DNA of 64,000 nucleotides, taken from contig CBFFRP010000362.1 of the NCBI GenBank assembly GCA_965644295.1, forward strand, positions 310,001 through 374,000. The letters are read 5' to 3'. Under the pieces are notes generated by a model. It saw only the letters and a list, made by a program, of their open reading frames with translations. It made no database searches and was not told where the DNA came from. This document shows, piece after piece, positions 46,572-60,418 of the stretch; the stretch's first letter is position 1, and every line of letters begins with the position of its first letter. The translations under genes were made by a program, and so were the position numbers. The DNA is from Paraphysomonas bandaiensis. Taxonomy: Eukaryota > Chrysophyceae.

Positions 46572-49500
46572 TCACATCGAGTTAGTACTGCACTGACTAG
46601 TTTTGACAGAATCTACTGTACTTGGAGAATCACAACTTGCTCTTTCGAATTCTTCTACCCATCTGGTTATATCTTGCAGTTCAGGGGAATTTATATGATA
46701 AACGACGTCATCCATCAGTAATGTATCTGTTGATTCTGACCCGTCAACACTTGAATTACAAAAGTTTTCCATATGCTTTTCCAAATCTTTACTGCTTTTG
46801 CCGTGCCGTATGTCTAGACCATTTCCTTCTACATTTGACTCTTCCATCAATGCACTATGTTGATTGGCTTTGCTGTCGATTTTACTATCTGTACCGTCAC
46901 TTGCAGAACCGTAACCTGACAAGAGACTGCAATTCCAATCGGTAAAGCACACAGATAAGAGATCAGATTCACTCCTGCAACGAGATAGGACTTCAGAATG
47001 AAAAGTATATTGGTCACACGAAGCTCGGACAGGCGCACTTAATGGTCTTGGAGTGTTATGACATGAAGGTGAATTAAAACTGCTTGCACTAAGTTGATTT
47101 AGGCTGATCACAGATGAAGGGTGCGTTACAATTACAGGAGGAGAGACACTCTCCTCCATAGAATACAAGCTTTCGGTGCGACTGCTGTCATCTGTGTCAC
47201 TGCAATCCGATTCAACTGCAGGGGTTTCTCCCAAACGAGACCCTGAGCGATCAGATGAATTTTCAGACAGGAAGTGAGTGTAGTCATACTCTTGCTCCAC
47301 TGAATTCCGTCCAAAGCGAAAGTACCTTCTTTGTAATGCAACTTCCATTGGCTGAAACTCCTCTGGGGTGTCTACTCGAGGTCCAGAGAAAATACTGAAC
47401 AAAGATGAAACAGAGTTCCGGCAACCAGAAAGCAGATGCATTAGTGCTGGCATGTGACTAGTTGTTTCGGCCTTAGGGTCTGCACTTTCCTGAGCGAAAG
47501 CATTCATCGAGTGTTCATTCACATTTGTACATGCCTCAACGTCCTCAACCTTGCGGACGTTATCACTCACGTGGAAGATAATAAGCAATATCAACGACAG
47601 CATACACATGAAGAGCGTAAAGTCAATCAATCTTGATCCAATGGTATACATCATAAGAGCTCCAATTGCACTGTGCAGTAGCACCGGTGTCGCACATATC
47701 ATAGCCAGAATGGCCTTCACTGCAAGAAGTATATACAGCACTGGGACTAACCATGACGAGTTGACAGTTTGGACAATTTCCCGACTGTATCTAACGTGAT
47801 TTAAAGTGAGACTGTCAAAATCATCAGTTAAACTAGACACTGTGGGACGACGAGCACTACTGGATATCTGAACTGCATCCACTGGGACAGAATGGCTTGT
47901 ATTAGTGACCCCATTGTTGCAGAAGTAATCTTCATCGCTACATTTCTCGTCGATGTCTGAAGAATGGGGGGGTTGGCTGATGGCAAGTATTGCATTAATT
48001 GAGCTTCGTGAAGTTGGCAGTAGTTGATGGGATCCATTGCATCTGTTAATTTGCATTTCTGTAATCCTGTCTCCTATGCTTCCATTCTTTGGTGATGTTT
48101 CGTCGGATGGATCGTACTTTTCTTCTGTTGATTGAGTCGTATGGATTGGTAGGTCTCCTCGTAGATTTACAACATGACCGTCCTGCTCCATATGATGAAG
48201 CATGATGTCACTTAAACTCCTTTGACGAGATGTACACACGGCATTATTGCATGCAGAAACTTTCGTGTGACTCGGAAGCATATCAATGCTGTTGTCGTTA
48301 ACTTTGAGGCTCGACACCACAGAAATCTTGCATGTCACAAATACAAAAACAAAAAGCACCATGCCACACAAAACCTAAAAGGGATAAATTAAACCATTTT
48401 TAACACTTCCACCGAATACCTGTAGCCATTCCCATCCATCCATTAACGTTAGATTGAAGTGAAGTAACTCGCCGCGGATCCATATCTGAGAAAAGACAAC
48501 TATATACACAACAGTCACGGTGATCCCCGTCATCGCAGTTATCTACACAGTCGTATTAGTACAAATTACAAGTCCACATGTTGAAACCATACCCGTGTTG
48601 CCAATTGAGAAAATATATCAGTTGTGCAGCTGGAACGCAGTGGGCCTCGCAGTGACAAATCCCGAAACATATGCTCAATAGCACATGCTGTCATATGACA
48701 TAAATAGAGAACAATACGTCCAATAATTACGGTAGGAGAGAAAATTTTAGTGAAAAACAATACATGTGCAATGAAACACCAATATAAGTCAACAAATATG
48801 TTCGTACCACTCAAAAGAACTAAAGGAATCGTAAGAAAATGACAGAACACTGTTGTATTCCACAATATGAATGCACCCTCGACAGACAAATCTTCATGTA
48901 ACCAGTAGTAAAAGGAAAACTCTAAGCATAGAAAGGATCGAAATGGAATCCAGAAGTACATAATCACCACCAGTATTGACGACACTATTCTATGAAACAA
49001 AAACGTAAGATTACGGTGACTAATAAGCACAAAAGCGATATACTTTGCGGTCTACAAATATATCGGAATTTGTTCTTACCTCATAGATACCACGAACATT
49101 ACAACGACTACCACTATCGTCAAAGCAAGCAATGCTCCCGCTGTGATACCATAGTCTACAGGGAAAGTAACATCATGAAGTCTAAGGTAGCTGATCCGAC
49201 GTTCGATGGCCACGGGAAGCTGACGAATTACATATAACGTATACACCGATTTCTTGAGTACGTATGCACAAAATATCACTGTAAGAACTGGCACCAAAAC
49301 TATACCTACTTCCACGTATCAAGAATGAACTAAAATATATAGCGTACAAAACCTGCACCGCCATATATTGCACCCCAAAACCCTTGATCTCGACTACAGT
49401 CACAGACGTGCTTACATGTGCGTTGGGCGCCTATGCGGGTTTCGGGACCGGATGGACTTGGTGTTATACTAGCTGTCGGCGTGGCTGTCGGAGTGCCAAA

Positions 49501-50715
49501 GGGTGGATACCCTGCACCTCGACCAAAGTTATAGCACCATTCCAGATGCTCCTCCGGGCATACAGTAAGCCAGTACAGCCCATCAGCTAGTTCCTCTCTA
49601 CTTGTTTCTCGTATCGACGCTTGCATATCACCCCCCCATACTGATGAATTGATCTGGCTATGAAGATACGCCACCGTATAGTTATTAGCATACGGAAATG
49701 GTAAGTTTCCAGTGAATACTAGTTTCCATATCAAATACTCCCTTGTGATTGCTGCTGTTGTATACCTCCCAGCCAGTAGTTCATGAAGGCGTCCAAGAAG
49801 GGTGGCATTGTACGATGAGATATTTGATGATGATATGTAGTCTAGTTCACTAGTAAGACCTTCAGAAAGAACATCGACATTCGCACCATCCACAAGAGTG
49901 CTCGTGCTACTATTACCAACGAACAAAGTAAATACGACGGACTCGTTTTGGTCGCCATGTCGAGGGCGTCCTATACGTGAGACATGTGTCGGACTTTCGG
50001 TGGGGTGCATTGAGTGATTACTACTTCCAGTACCGGAACCTCCACCACCACTTCCTATAGTTGGTAACACACTCGGCACACTTGTGTTTTCTCCTCCTCC
50101 ACCATGTCCATTTCCACCTCCACCTCCTATAGTTGGTAATGCACTCGGTGCAGTAGTGTTCTCTCCAGCCCTTCCAGAGCCTCCCCCTCCACCACTACCT
50201 CCTCCAGATCCTCCCCCTCCACTACTACCTCCTCCAGATCCTCCCCCTCCACCACTACCTCCTCCGGACCCTCCCCCTCCACCACTACTACCTCCTCCAG
50301 ATCCTCCCCCTCCACCACTACTACCTCCTCCAGATCCTCCCCCTCCACCACTACCTCCTCCAGATCCCCCCCCTCCACCACTACCTCCTCCTCCAGATCC
50401 CCCCCCTCCACCACTACCTCCTCCAGATCCTCCCCCTCCACCACTACCTCCTCCAGATTCTCCGCTTATAGGATCCTTCCCATCATGAGGGCCATCACTT
50501 GTGGGGCTATCAGGAGACGGTTTCGGCTTAACTTTAGGCGGTGGCTTATTTCTCAACTGACTCCAACCAAAAACACCCGCCACTCTCCCATATCTCTCTG
50601 TATGGGTGGGTGTTATGGGCTCTAATGATCGTCTGTAATAAGAGTCAGATGATGATAGCAAGCCGCATATACATAGAGCCGCATACACTATACGATATCT
50701 TGTCATGGTTAACAT
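46572..50715 (-). CDS. Large polytopic membrane protein with Gly/Ser-repeat ectodomain, unknown
   Basis: I do not recognise the family. Five exons: 50715-49353, 49305-49080, 48989-48593, 48542-48420, 48374-46572; introns 45-90 bp; 1303 aa. It starts with a signal peptide (YRIVYAALCICGLLSSSDS), then a Pro/Lys-rich segment. A tract of about 100 residues built from GGGGSGGGS units follows, then a Ser/Thr-rich glycosylatable domain with a Cys cluster near its end (CPEEHLEWC, CKHVCDC). About eight membrane helices come next (IVLVPVLTVIFCAYVL, AGALLALTIVVVVVMFVV, ILVVIMYFWIPF, FILWNTTVFCHFLTIPLVLL, VDLYWCFIAHVLFF, IIGRIVLYLCHM, ITVTVVYIVVFS, VLCGMVLFVFVFVT). A 170-residue loop and three further helices (LVPVLYILLAVKAILAMI, SAIGALMMYTIG, IDFTLFMCMLSLILLIIF) precede a Ser/Asp-rich cytoplasmic tail of roughly 300 residues. 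The shape suggests a surface receptor or wall-linked protein. Confidence 0.75.
50084..50488 (-). repeat. Codon-level GGS minisatellite in the ectodomain
   Basis: On the coding strand, GGA GGT AGT GGT-type units encode GGGGSGGGS repeats; on the other strand they read as PPPPD. The best repeated block is about 50177-50460. The complementary open frames are artefacts. Confidence 0.85.
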
Positions 50716-52408
50716 ATGAATGGAGTGATATGCTCATACTTACCTCTACATCCTGTGAAATCTAGTAGCTAAAGTGACCTGCTCTTTCACACCTCATGAG
50801 GAGATACATGGAGGGATATATACACAGATGCGATCACAGGATACGACTGTGATAGACGGAAGTGTATGATGTATCCTCTATGCACAGTCGGCATATATCA
50901 TACTTCTGGACTTCGTATTCCTAGCTACAGTATACGGTATACGGTATGTGGTATACTACACTGTGGCCCACTCTGACCCCTGTACAGATATCTAGATATC
51001 CAGATATAGACATACTCTGCTGTCTATGTATTGGATATAGTACACATATATCAGACCGGATTCAACACTCTCATTACAAATTTAAATCTTTCAATGAACT
51101 GAAACTTATTGATAGAGTTTCAGTTCATACCGGGTGAGCATAGAGTGATAACGAGACTGAGAATGCATTATGGATATGGATGCAAAATCTCATGCTATCC
51201 ACATGGGTACAACTAAGATAACGGAGTGTATAGGATTGCAGGTCATCGAGAGATACACAATTTCGTTCTGACTTAGTTTCCGATTTGCATTTGATAGAAT
51301 AGAGGTACGTATAGTACCTTAATATACCACAGAGGTAGTTGGTTCGTTGCACAGTATCACCACTACTGGATTGTGGATACTGGGTACACTGCTATGATAT
51401 GAACTATCAATTTATTCATTTTCTAACATAGCAGAATAAAAATGCGTTTATTTTATGAAATTTTATATTCTAATTAGCATTTTAACATTATCTCACGTGC
51501 TTTACAAAGTAGTATTCGATTTATATATATCTAAGTTTACATAATCAAAACACAAGGTACACTCAAATGAGCGCACGGTTTATATTAATGTAGTGTACAA
51601 TATACTTGTAACAGGCTAGCTCTTTAGAAATCAATCAACAATTCAGTGTTCTTACCCTACGGTTAAGATGTACACCACTTCTAGTCGTACTAATAGGACT
51701 AAACAATAAACAAGGAATAACTACTGAATCAACACACCAAACTTCGCTAGAAACATAGCTCATAGATTCAACAACAGACAAAACCTCTCAGTGAAATTAA
51801 CTCATGAAAAATATTACTCAACCTATTGAAAATGAATAAACTCCCTATACCCCAAACCCTACTCAACTAGTCAAAGAGTAAATAATTCAATGTCTGTATT
51901 CACTAATTGATAGCTAGATGAATACCATAAATGTAATGACTAAGTTTATACTATTCTTGGTGTGACTAGGAAAGTACACCTAATTGACCACCTTAACTCA
52001 TGACGCATTAACATTCTTCATTTACCGACATAGTATTAACAAATTTAACTCCCCCTAATGTAGATATGTAGACCGAGAAAAATCCAAACTTAATCGAAAC
52101 TTAATGCGTAAAATACGAAGTAGAAGTATTATTTATCATCCATCATTCAACAGACAAAAATTAACCCTATAAATGACCTGTATAGAGAAGAAACGCAAGC
52201 AATATGAATCTATGCTTGCAACAACGAGCAAAACGCCAGTCGATATTCAAACTGCAGACAGGCCTTTTTCGGGTGAGTATCTAAACTAAAAGCTAGCTAT
52301 ATATGTAAAGTGTGAGATCAAGGCAAGTACAGCAGGATGTTCATAGAGCGGCTTACAGAGTAGCATATATTTCACAATACTACTCAGAATACCCTCGGCG
52401 AGGCAATA
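50716..52408. other. Intergenic, no gene recognised
   Basis: About 1.7 kb of AT-rich sequence between the start of the large membrane protein and the 3' end of Rab5. It includes an inverted repeat TTCAATGAACTGAAAC / GTTTCAGTTCAT near 51090-51127. No gene or known repeat was seen. Confidence 0.5.
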
Positions 52409-53388
52409 TTAGCAGCACTTAGAGGATTCTTTCTTCGGAGGAACAATAGGGAACGCCTCCCTCTCAGGGGCAGCTGGTGTCTTCGGTAGTTTCTTAGCTG
52501 GACAAAAAATTAGTTATCAGCACAAGCGAAGAATCTGTCTACACATAATATGCGCCTTGGCCACTACACATATACCCGGCCACTATACATTGCTATAAAC
52601 TAACTTACCGATTTCAACAAAGAGGTTTCGGACATTGAGAGCGGTCTTTGCCGATGTCTCCATGTATATAATATCACTGTCGAGAGCGTATTGCTGTGCC
52701 TCTTCTGTTTGGACCTATGCAATAAATTTTAGAAAATGTGAACGCTAAGATAGAGTAGTATATACGCCGCGTGTATAATTGAATGGCGTATGTGTCGGAA
52801 TGTCCTATTTATTTTCTTTGATTTCATATCTGTGTAACTCACTTTTCTCTTTGAATCCATATCGGCCTTATTTCCAGCTAAAGCAATCACTACGTTCGGA
52901 TCCCCGCGTCTTTGTAACTCTTTTACCCAAGACTTGGCCCCAATAAACGAATCCTAATATACATAACTGAGTTTTAGTAGGCACTCACACCACTTAACTG
53001 GGAATATACCTTCTTAGTGATATCGAACACTACAATTGCGGCAGCAGCGCCACGATAATACATAGGGGCCAAACTGCGGTATCTCTCTAAACGCAACATT
53101 ATAACAACCACTACCTCCATACATGAACTCACCTTGTCCCGCAGTATCCCATATTTCAAACTTAACCGTTGAATCATCGAGTGTAACAGTTTGAGTCAAA
53201 AAAGCGGCTATTAAGAAAAGATATAATAAATAAAACCATCATCATAACTACTCCAGCCTACCGCCAATAGTCGGCTCTTGGAATTCAAAGAATTCATCCC
53301 GTACGAAGCGGACAACAAGACATGATTTTCCCACTGCAGAGTCGCCCAATAGAACCAATTTAAAATGACATATACGATTAGATGCCAT
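52409..53388 (-). CDS. Rab5-family small GTPase
   Basis: Regulates early endosome fusion and endocytic traffic. Six exons: 53388-53262, 53207-53133, 53086-53010, 52953-52843, 52714-52609, 52497-52409; introns 46-128 bp; 194 aa. It has a P-loop GDSAVGKS, switch I with [13 protein letters not shown] (the Rab5 signature), [25 protein letters not shown] and ETSAKT. The segment [20 protein letters not shown] and the end of the fold ([10 protein letters not shown]) also match Rab5/Ypt5. The C-terminus ends SSKCC, a geranylgeranylation signal. The exon borders fall within conserved motifs (DTAGQ|ER), which strongly supports the model. The C-terminal tail is short compared with animal Rab5. Confidence 0.96.
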
Positions 53389-54100
53389 TCTTCACACGAC
53401 TAATATACTCTGAAAATATACTGAACTTTCAAAATATGTTCCGGTGTTACCAGATATATATCGATCAATATACTCTCAGGGACTGGCGGGTGATATAAGA
53501 TCAGTACGGGTGATATAGGAATGTATGTATGTAAGCTGTGTGGATGCTCCTCTACAGGATGTTTCATAGGATGTTATATATGGGATTATACGTCTTGGAG
53601 TTGATTTTTTTTTATTATTCAGCAGGTGTGGCCTGCATTCCGAGAATATCTTGAACCGGCACCCATATGTTTCATTTTGTATATTTTGTACAAAGGATGA
53701 TAAGGTACACAAAAAAATATATGAGAAATTACTTTGTCTGGTTGTGTATCATCTACGAATTCCTTCATAATTTATATTTTACAATTTTTGTCTGTAATAT
53801 TACAGCTTTTCTCCATATATAATCTACTGTATGTATGTTACTGTCGTATTAGTTGGGGTTTAATAATTAATTGTCACGGCATCTGAACACTGTGTTTGTA
53901 ATAAATTGATAAACTGCTCGACATCATTGACAAGAATGTTGATGAGGGATATTTAACTGATGAATGTCACAGTGTTTTCTATCCTGTTACCCCTCTATAT
54001 AAGCTATGCAGGAGATCTTATGACACCCGTATATCCCATACATAAAACAGGATACAGATAGCTAATTAAGATAACTTTGACAAACAAGACTACGTCACCA
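53389..54100. promoter_or_regulatory. Divergent intergenic region
   Basis: 712 bp shared by Rab5 (-) and the Sec14-PH gene (+). A GTATGTATGTA run lies at 53521-53532 and a T-rich stretch near 53606-53616. No defined element. Confidence 0.4.
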
Positions 54101-57100
54101 ATGAGCGCACTTGATGAGATTCATAACGGAAACCTGCAGAAAGTGTTTGCATCTGCTGCTGCCAAGATTAAGAAATGCAGTTGTTTTGATGTGGACACAC
54201 TGCCGATTGATGTGGCTGATATATTTTCCTACTACCTTTATCTTAAGAAGTCGCTATCTGATACAGATGCGTTTGTAAAAATTACTGAGTATTTAGAATG
54301 GCGAGAGCGTTTATCTGAAATGTCACCACCTTCGTCTTTGGACCATACTCTCGGTTGCAGTGTGATGACGATATATAAACACATGCCTGAATGCCAGTTT
54401 GGATACGACAAATATCACCGCCCGGTTGTGTATTTCTTGTTTGGACAACAAAGTATTAAAGATACACTTCGAATCATAACAAGAAAGCAAATATTCGACT
54501 ATCATCTGTGGCAAAATGATGCAATTAATGAACTGTGTTATCATAAGTCCCTGGAGTCGAACAACATTATAACATCGTGCACATTGGTTCTTGATGTGAA
54601 AGGCCTTAACAGTGATAATGCCAGTGCTGACTTTTTACACATTTTGAATCGCCGAGCTGAAGTTAATGGACGCTACTTTCCGTATTTGTATGACAAAATA
54701 GTTGTACTGAATGCTGCTCCATTGGACTCCAAGATGATCCGCACGCTGAAAGAGTTCTGTGATGTTTTCTCTCCTCGAGCGAATGTGTATTTGACAGGTG
54801 AAATTTACGATGATGCATTTTATCTCTGTTGGTGTGATTATTGTCCTCATGTATTATTTTGCGTATTGCCACTGTTATATTAAGTACGAATACCACATGG
54901 TGGATACTGTGCAAAATCTACTAACATTTGCTCCTATGCACTCATAGGTCCAGAAAGAAACCCCTCTGAAGTCTTAATCAACCATATTGACTTAGATCAA
55001 TTACCCTCCGAGTATGGAGGCCTCAAAGGATCGCTACATGCCATAACGCACCCTTTTTACGATTCGATAACTCTCAGACGGGTGGGTGGAGGTGTTTTAC
55101 CGAGGAGAAATGGCGGAGTATCTTATCCATCAACCAATGTATCTCCTGATCGCCGTGAGCATCGTAAATTTTCTACCGCCACGAACTTCAGTGCGTCACC
55201 ATATGAAGATGCGTACGACTCCTCTAGAGCGGTATCAACCGTGGCCTCGACTGGCTACCCTGATCTACCTGATGAATCTACACGAACGTATTCATCTGCA
55301 TCATCTCGCATACCTAACAATACCCGCATAGCTCGGTCCGCGTCGGTGGCTTCGTCTATCAGTGTTATCGGTGGTTCAAAAGCTGATTACGTGCTGAGCA
55401 GTGTCCCAATGACTCCTATGGCTAAAACTGCTCTCGGAGCTTTTATAGAGCTTCTCTCCGGAGGAACTCAGCCCTATGCGCCCTTACTACTTGACTTAGC
55501 TGGACTGAGTATAGATGGGCAAACGACGATATCTACCACCTCTATGTCTCCTATATCCAACCGTAGTATTGATATCCAGTCTTCTACGCACAGTGCTATG
55601 AGCTTATCCAAAGTTACTCGCAGCGTGTCAAACACCGCCCAACCGATTGCTGTTTCGTTGACGCTGAAATCATCTGTGTTTTCTATTGCTGTAGATGGGG
55701 TGCAACAAACCAGCGTAGGTCGCGGAATGGGGCCTGCTTGTGATGTGCTGTCGATCAAAACAGCATCCTCTGGCGTAGTGGTGTTAAAAGCATCCCCGGT
55801 CGTAACTAATGGTGGAGTCTACACACACAAGAGGGTCGTTTATAAGAAATATAGCGGAAATTTAATTCTGTCCAATGGACGGATATACTGCCTAACTAGA
55901 GGGGCATCTATGTGTGGGTGGCTGCAGAAATGGCCAATGCGGTGAGTGTAATGCGATTACATATATTTGTATATAGTGGTCTACTGTACCCACTGATTCA
56001 GTGTATAGCGCCGGTGTCTAGCTAGTCTTATTGTGCTGAGACGTGATGTGACCCTGTGGTAGAATTGTAGATTTGTAGGCTATTTCTATAATTTCAGGTC
56101 GCTTATCTCTAAATTTTAGGTCTCAGAGTGCGGGTAGCTATACACATAGGTACTTTATCCTCGAAGATAACGAATTGAAGTATTGGAAGGCTGCACCGAG
56201 TTCCGCAGGTTATTTTACAGATATGTTGTATGTATGGCGTGTTCGTAGTTTTCATTTCCCGAACCGTGATTAATTTAAGGATGTCTGTGTTATTGGCCCG
56301 AAGTAGCTAACTGTGTCGCTTTTGTAGAGTCATCAAGTCGTCGTACCCGCGACAACACTTCCGCGGCGCCGAATACACAGGATCCACCCAAAGGAAGTAT
56401 GGTACTCACTCATAATACCACTCTACGTCGATCCAAGACCCTCTTTGGTAGCAATACTATTGAGATTAAGTCCGAACTCGACTCTCTGACGATATGTGCG
56501 TACAATGCTGTGGAAGATACGGCATGGTATAGTGAACTGTACCATGCGATTGAGCGAGTTAAGAAATTTCACCGCGAGGCATGCAGCAATGGTATGTTTC
56601 GATGTTGCTACCCAATTCATATTTTTGTTTCCCCATTAGCTGGTATATGTTGTTGTTTGTTGGTATGTCAGTACATGTACTGTTGTGACATTCCGTGTTT
56701 GTAATTAACAGAGCGGCCGTTTCCTGAAGTGATATGGAGACAGTCGGACCCCTCATGTGTGGCTGTCGACGCAGATGTGATAGATGCGACTTCATCAGAA
56801 GAATACTTCGACTTCAGGTATTTGATATATATATAGGATTTCTTCATTCGCAATTACTATGCTTGTTTTTTCTGTTGGATGTAATGCATATATTAAACTG
56901 ATGTAGTGTTTGCAGATATAGTAACCCGGATCCCCAATCGAAACGGAGTCAAATCAGTACCATCGATGAAGGTGGTCGTGGAGTGGATGATACCACAGCT
57001 CCACCACTTCAGTACGCTGTTTTGTGTCGGGTACACACGGGTTTGTCATCCTTGCATTCTGTTCAAATTGGACAAACGGAGCATGCCCCGATAAGATTAG

Positions 57101-59770
57101 AGGTATTCTCCCGTTTATTGTGTGCTGTCCACCCAATGTGTATTCTGCAATCGTGTATGTATAAATTATAACTTGGTGTATTGGCCATTGTTTTTCATTA
57201 CTATTGAGTATTATAAAAGAACTGATGACACTTGTGCAGAACAATGATTTGGACCTAGGAGTGAAACTGATGGCTATTAAAGTATGCGGCAACTGTTTAG
57301 TAGTATCCGGGTCAAATGGATTTGTTGGAGCCGGTAAGATTCCTCAACTATCGGACTTGTCACCAAATAGTTCCTCGACTACTCCTGCAATGGAACCGCG
57401 GCGAATTTATGTCCGTAGACTTGTTAATAGTTACCACAGTGATGATACTATTGTTGGTATTCTGGTGACCCCTAGAAGTCATGGGATATCAAGTGGTAGT
57501 GATTTAAATGATATTTCGTCCACCTTATTGGCATCTGCCGACGATATGGGGGGGGTTTGTGTGTGGCGTCGTGATGGTCTACAGACCGCAGGATCAGGTT
57601 ACTCTACACCTGCCAAATCTACCGGACGAACAAGTGATTCCTGGTCATGCCTACATCACGCCAAAGTTGGCCATCGTGTCACAGCAATGTCATTTTCTCC
57701 AGATGGGAATACATTAGCCGTGACAACGCCCGAGAGAGCTATACTCTTCGATGTATCGCCGCTCTTGGCTATTTTTTCACCCTCCGATGTTTTCAACGGT
57801 GCCACGCCTAACAGGGCTGGGTCTGTGGGGCCACTATTCTCTATTCGCACGGCTGTAATTGACGACTCTGTTGGAATAAATACCCCTGAGGTTGTTTTTG
57901 CCGTGGATCTTTCGCGACCTGGGCTAGTAAAGGTCTGGAAAATTGCTCAAGGTGTGGATGTCTCTAACAATTTGACCGATGACCCACAAATGAGGTCTGA
58001 GTCGGGGTGTTCGGCTACATCGGATAACCGTAACATGGGCTATGTCGCTGACCGCGTCCACTTCACAGAGATTTCTCTTTCTCTTGCAATGAGTCGAGCA
58101 GAGAGTAGCCAACCTCTGCGTCGTATGTTTAAATTACGAAATAGTTCTCGTCCTGCGTCTACTCCAGTGAAAGAAGCGGATAAGTTACTCTCTAATTTGA
58201 ATGCAGACTCTGCATCGCCTTCGTTTTACCGTGTGGATTCATACGGAAATAAGGTACCCACCACAACGCTATGCTCTGAATCAGAAAACGGAAGTAGTGA
58301 TATGGAGAGCAGCAATTCTGTTGAGAAAGAGGATAGCTGTAATACTTTGGTAGTAGAAAGTGGAAAAGAACCATTGAAATCTAGCGTGAATGAAAAGTGC
58401 ACTCCTACGAAGCCAATGCCTATAAAATCACCAGACAATGGGTATTACGTGGATCCTTTTGGTTATGCCGATGTATTTGTGATCGACCCACTTCGTATGC
58501 ATCTGAGGGACTGGTGGTGTGATTACTCATCTAGATATTTGCTATTGGGACATGAACGAATAGCTGCGTTAACTAACTTCGAATCCGTTAGCATTTCATC
58601 TCGTACAGGTATTGTTTTGTGTTAACACCGATTGGTATTTGGAAATATTGTGTGTATCCTAGTATGATGGTACTTTTCATTTCCCGAACATGCATTTACT
58701 ATTTTGCAGTGTCACGAGCCAACAGCAGCGGCAACACAAGGAGCAGCTCTTCGAATATAGCGTCTGGTCTTGACAAGAAAAGCACAAGTATGTTTTGGTC
58801 GACTCTGACTAGCTCACTGGGGCGAAGAGTGATATGTCGGTACTACATACCATTGGAATATCATGAAAGGAGAAATAATAGTGCCAACACGAAGCGGGAT
58901 TGTATTCACTTTCTGTTATTCGTGTCGAGGTGCTTGTTTGAGACGTTAGGTGATGAGTACATAGCTGCGCTAATGACAGCATGGAAAGCCAAGTTGCTCG
59001 ATGAAACGAGAGATATACTCGAGAAATGGTCCCCGTCATGGTTCCGAGATATATCTACAACTTTTCTGGATATATTACGCCGAATAGAGCTATCTCCAGC
59101 GCTGGCTATCAACTGCTTGGAAGAGATTACGTCCACTATGCTTCGCTTATCATCAGAATGCGAATTTGACTCTGTAGCAATGAGTAGTGCCAGTCAAAAC
59201 AAGTCTGGAGAGTCAGGTGTTGTGGATCTTTCCTCTGTATTGGGAATGTTCAATGCCCTCAAAAATGCTATTTGTTTGGTGTCTGACGACTATGGTATTA
59301 ACCATGCTGTACCAGCGCCAATGGCGAAATTTATTTCGAACGGTATCCAGCCAATGCTGGCTGATGGCAAGTCAAAATCGGAAAATGTTTTGCCAGGTGT
59401 TTCCACGGATGCTTGGGTACATGAGGATGTCGATTCCATGCTTCATAGTCTGATCATAGAACCGTTGTCGTATCTAGAGCGGACCGAACCTTTTGCCGTT
59501 GCTCTTGCCGTTGTGGGGCTTCAGGGTGTTCCAGGATATATATACAAGAGCATTATGGGACGAGATGGTGTCGTTCAAGGTAGTGAGGGACATTCCAGTG
59601 GAGACCGAACCAGTGCGGAGAAACTCAGTGCAAGTGTTAAGCTAAAGAAAGAGAAAATTGGTAAAGCTGATTCGGAAGCGGGCATAGAAGGTCTAATATC
59701 AGTTATGGCACGAGAAATGCCGCCATGGATACGGTTTATTTTGACAAGCGATAGCGACAAGAGTATCTAA
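54101..59770 (+). CDS. Sec14 (CRAL-TRIO) - PH - propeller-like multidomain protein
   Basis: Probable lipid-binding regulator at membranes. Eight exons: 54101-54797, 54948-55941, 56120-56208, 56328-56591, 56712-56817, 56916-57102, 57240-58608, 58710-59770; 1588 aa in one frame. The CRAL-TRIO/Sec14 domain (about 80-260) shows FGYDKYHRPVVYFLFG, TLVLDVKGLN, VVLNAAP and the closing INHIDLDQLPSEYGG. A Ser-rich linker follows. The PH domain (about 553-690) starts CGWLQKWPMRSQSAGSYTHRYF and has FILEDNELKYWK, with its last helix in AWYSELYHAIERVKKF. The next ~450 residues hold WD-like repeats (VGHRVTAMSFSPDGNTLAVT, GLVKVWKIAQG) separated by Ser-rich insertions. A C-terminal helical region is unassigned. 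The third donor (GTTATT at 56209) was chosen by frame alone and is the least certain join. The gene could be two genes if that join is wrong. Confidence 0.75.
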
Positions 59771-60418
59771 CTGTTTCATCAGTCAGGAGCGCGAGGAGAA
59801 TGGCGGACCCGTATTGCTGTGTTGTTATATATTAGTTTAATTTCGTCGAGGAAATGTGTGGTACCGCAAAATTTTCACCGTTCATATTGAGATATTTTAT
59901 AATAATCTGCAGTAACTTAATATTATTATATACTATGTCAAATAAGTATTTGCGAGGACAATGTACGAGGCATTTATACCGTAAAGATCTAGTTCCTCAT
60001 ATATTAGGCCTGGTAAACATTAAAGACCCAGTAATGCTTCATGGGTGACCAGTTCACGGTACATAAAAGTAGACTACGATGCAAGTAATATTAGACTAGA
60101 ATAATGCCTAAGTTTTATAGCTCTTAACATTAACAACTACAGTGTATAATATTGAACTAATGGGGCATCGTACTTCCACACTAACAGCACGAGGACTGCG
60201 GATTCGTGTCTACTACAAAGTACAGAGCTACGAAGACACCAATTAATATTGCAATAGAGTAACTAACCCACTTAGAGCTGTGGTTTCAATGACACTATAT
60301 AGAGGTATTAAATGCTGAAAAGAATAGTTATTTTATCATTCTACAAGCGCAGTGCTATCCAGACTCCAGACTCTCCTGGTCAGCGGTTACGTGACTTACA
60401 GAAGCAGCTTTCGTATTA
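59771..60418. other. Convergent 3' spacer
   Basis: Spacer between the Sec14-PH gene (+) and TMEM14 (-). An ATTGCAATA core at 60247-60255 recalls the hairpin repeats near H1 but has no partner arm. No gene seen. Confidence 0.45.

Noticed and set aside
50084-50488. Plus-strand open frame of PPPPD repeats
   Set aside because: It is the complement of the GGS-coding tract of the membrane protein gene, which has a signal peptide, spliced exons and helices on its own strand.
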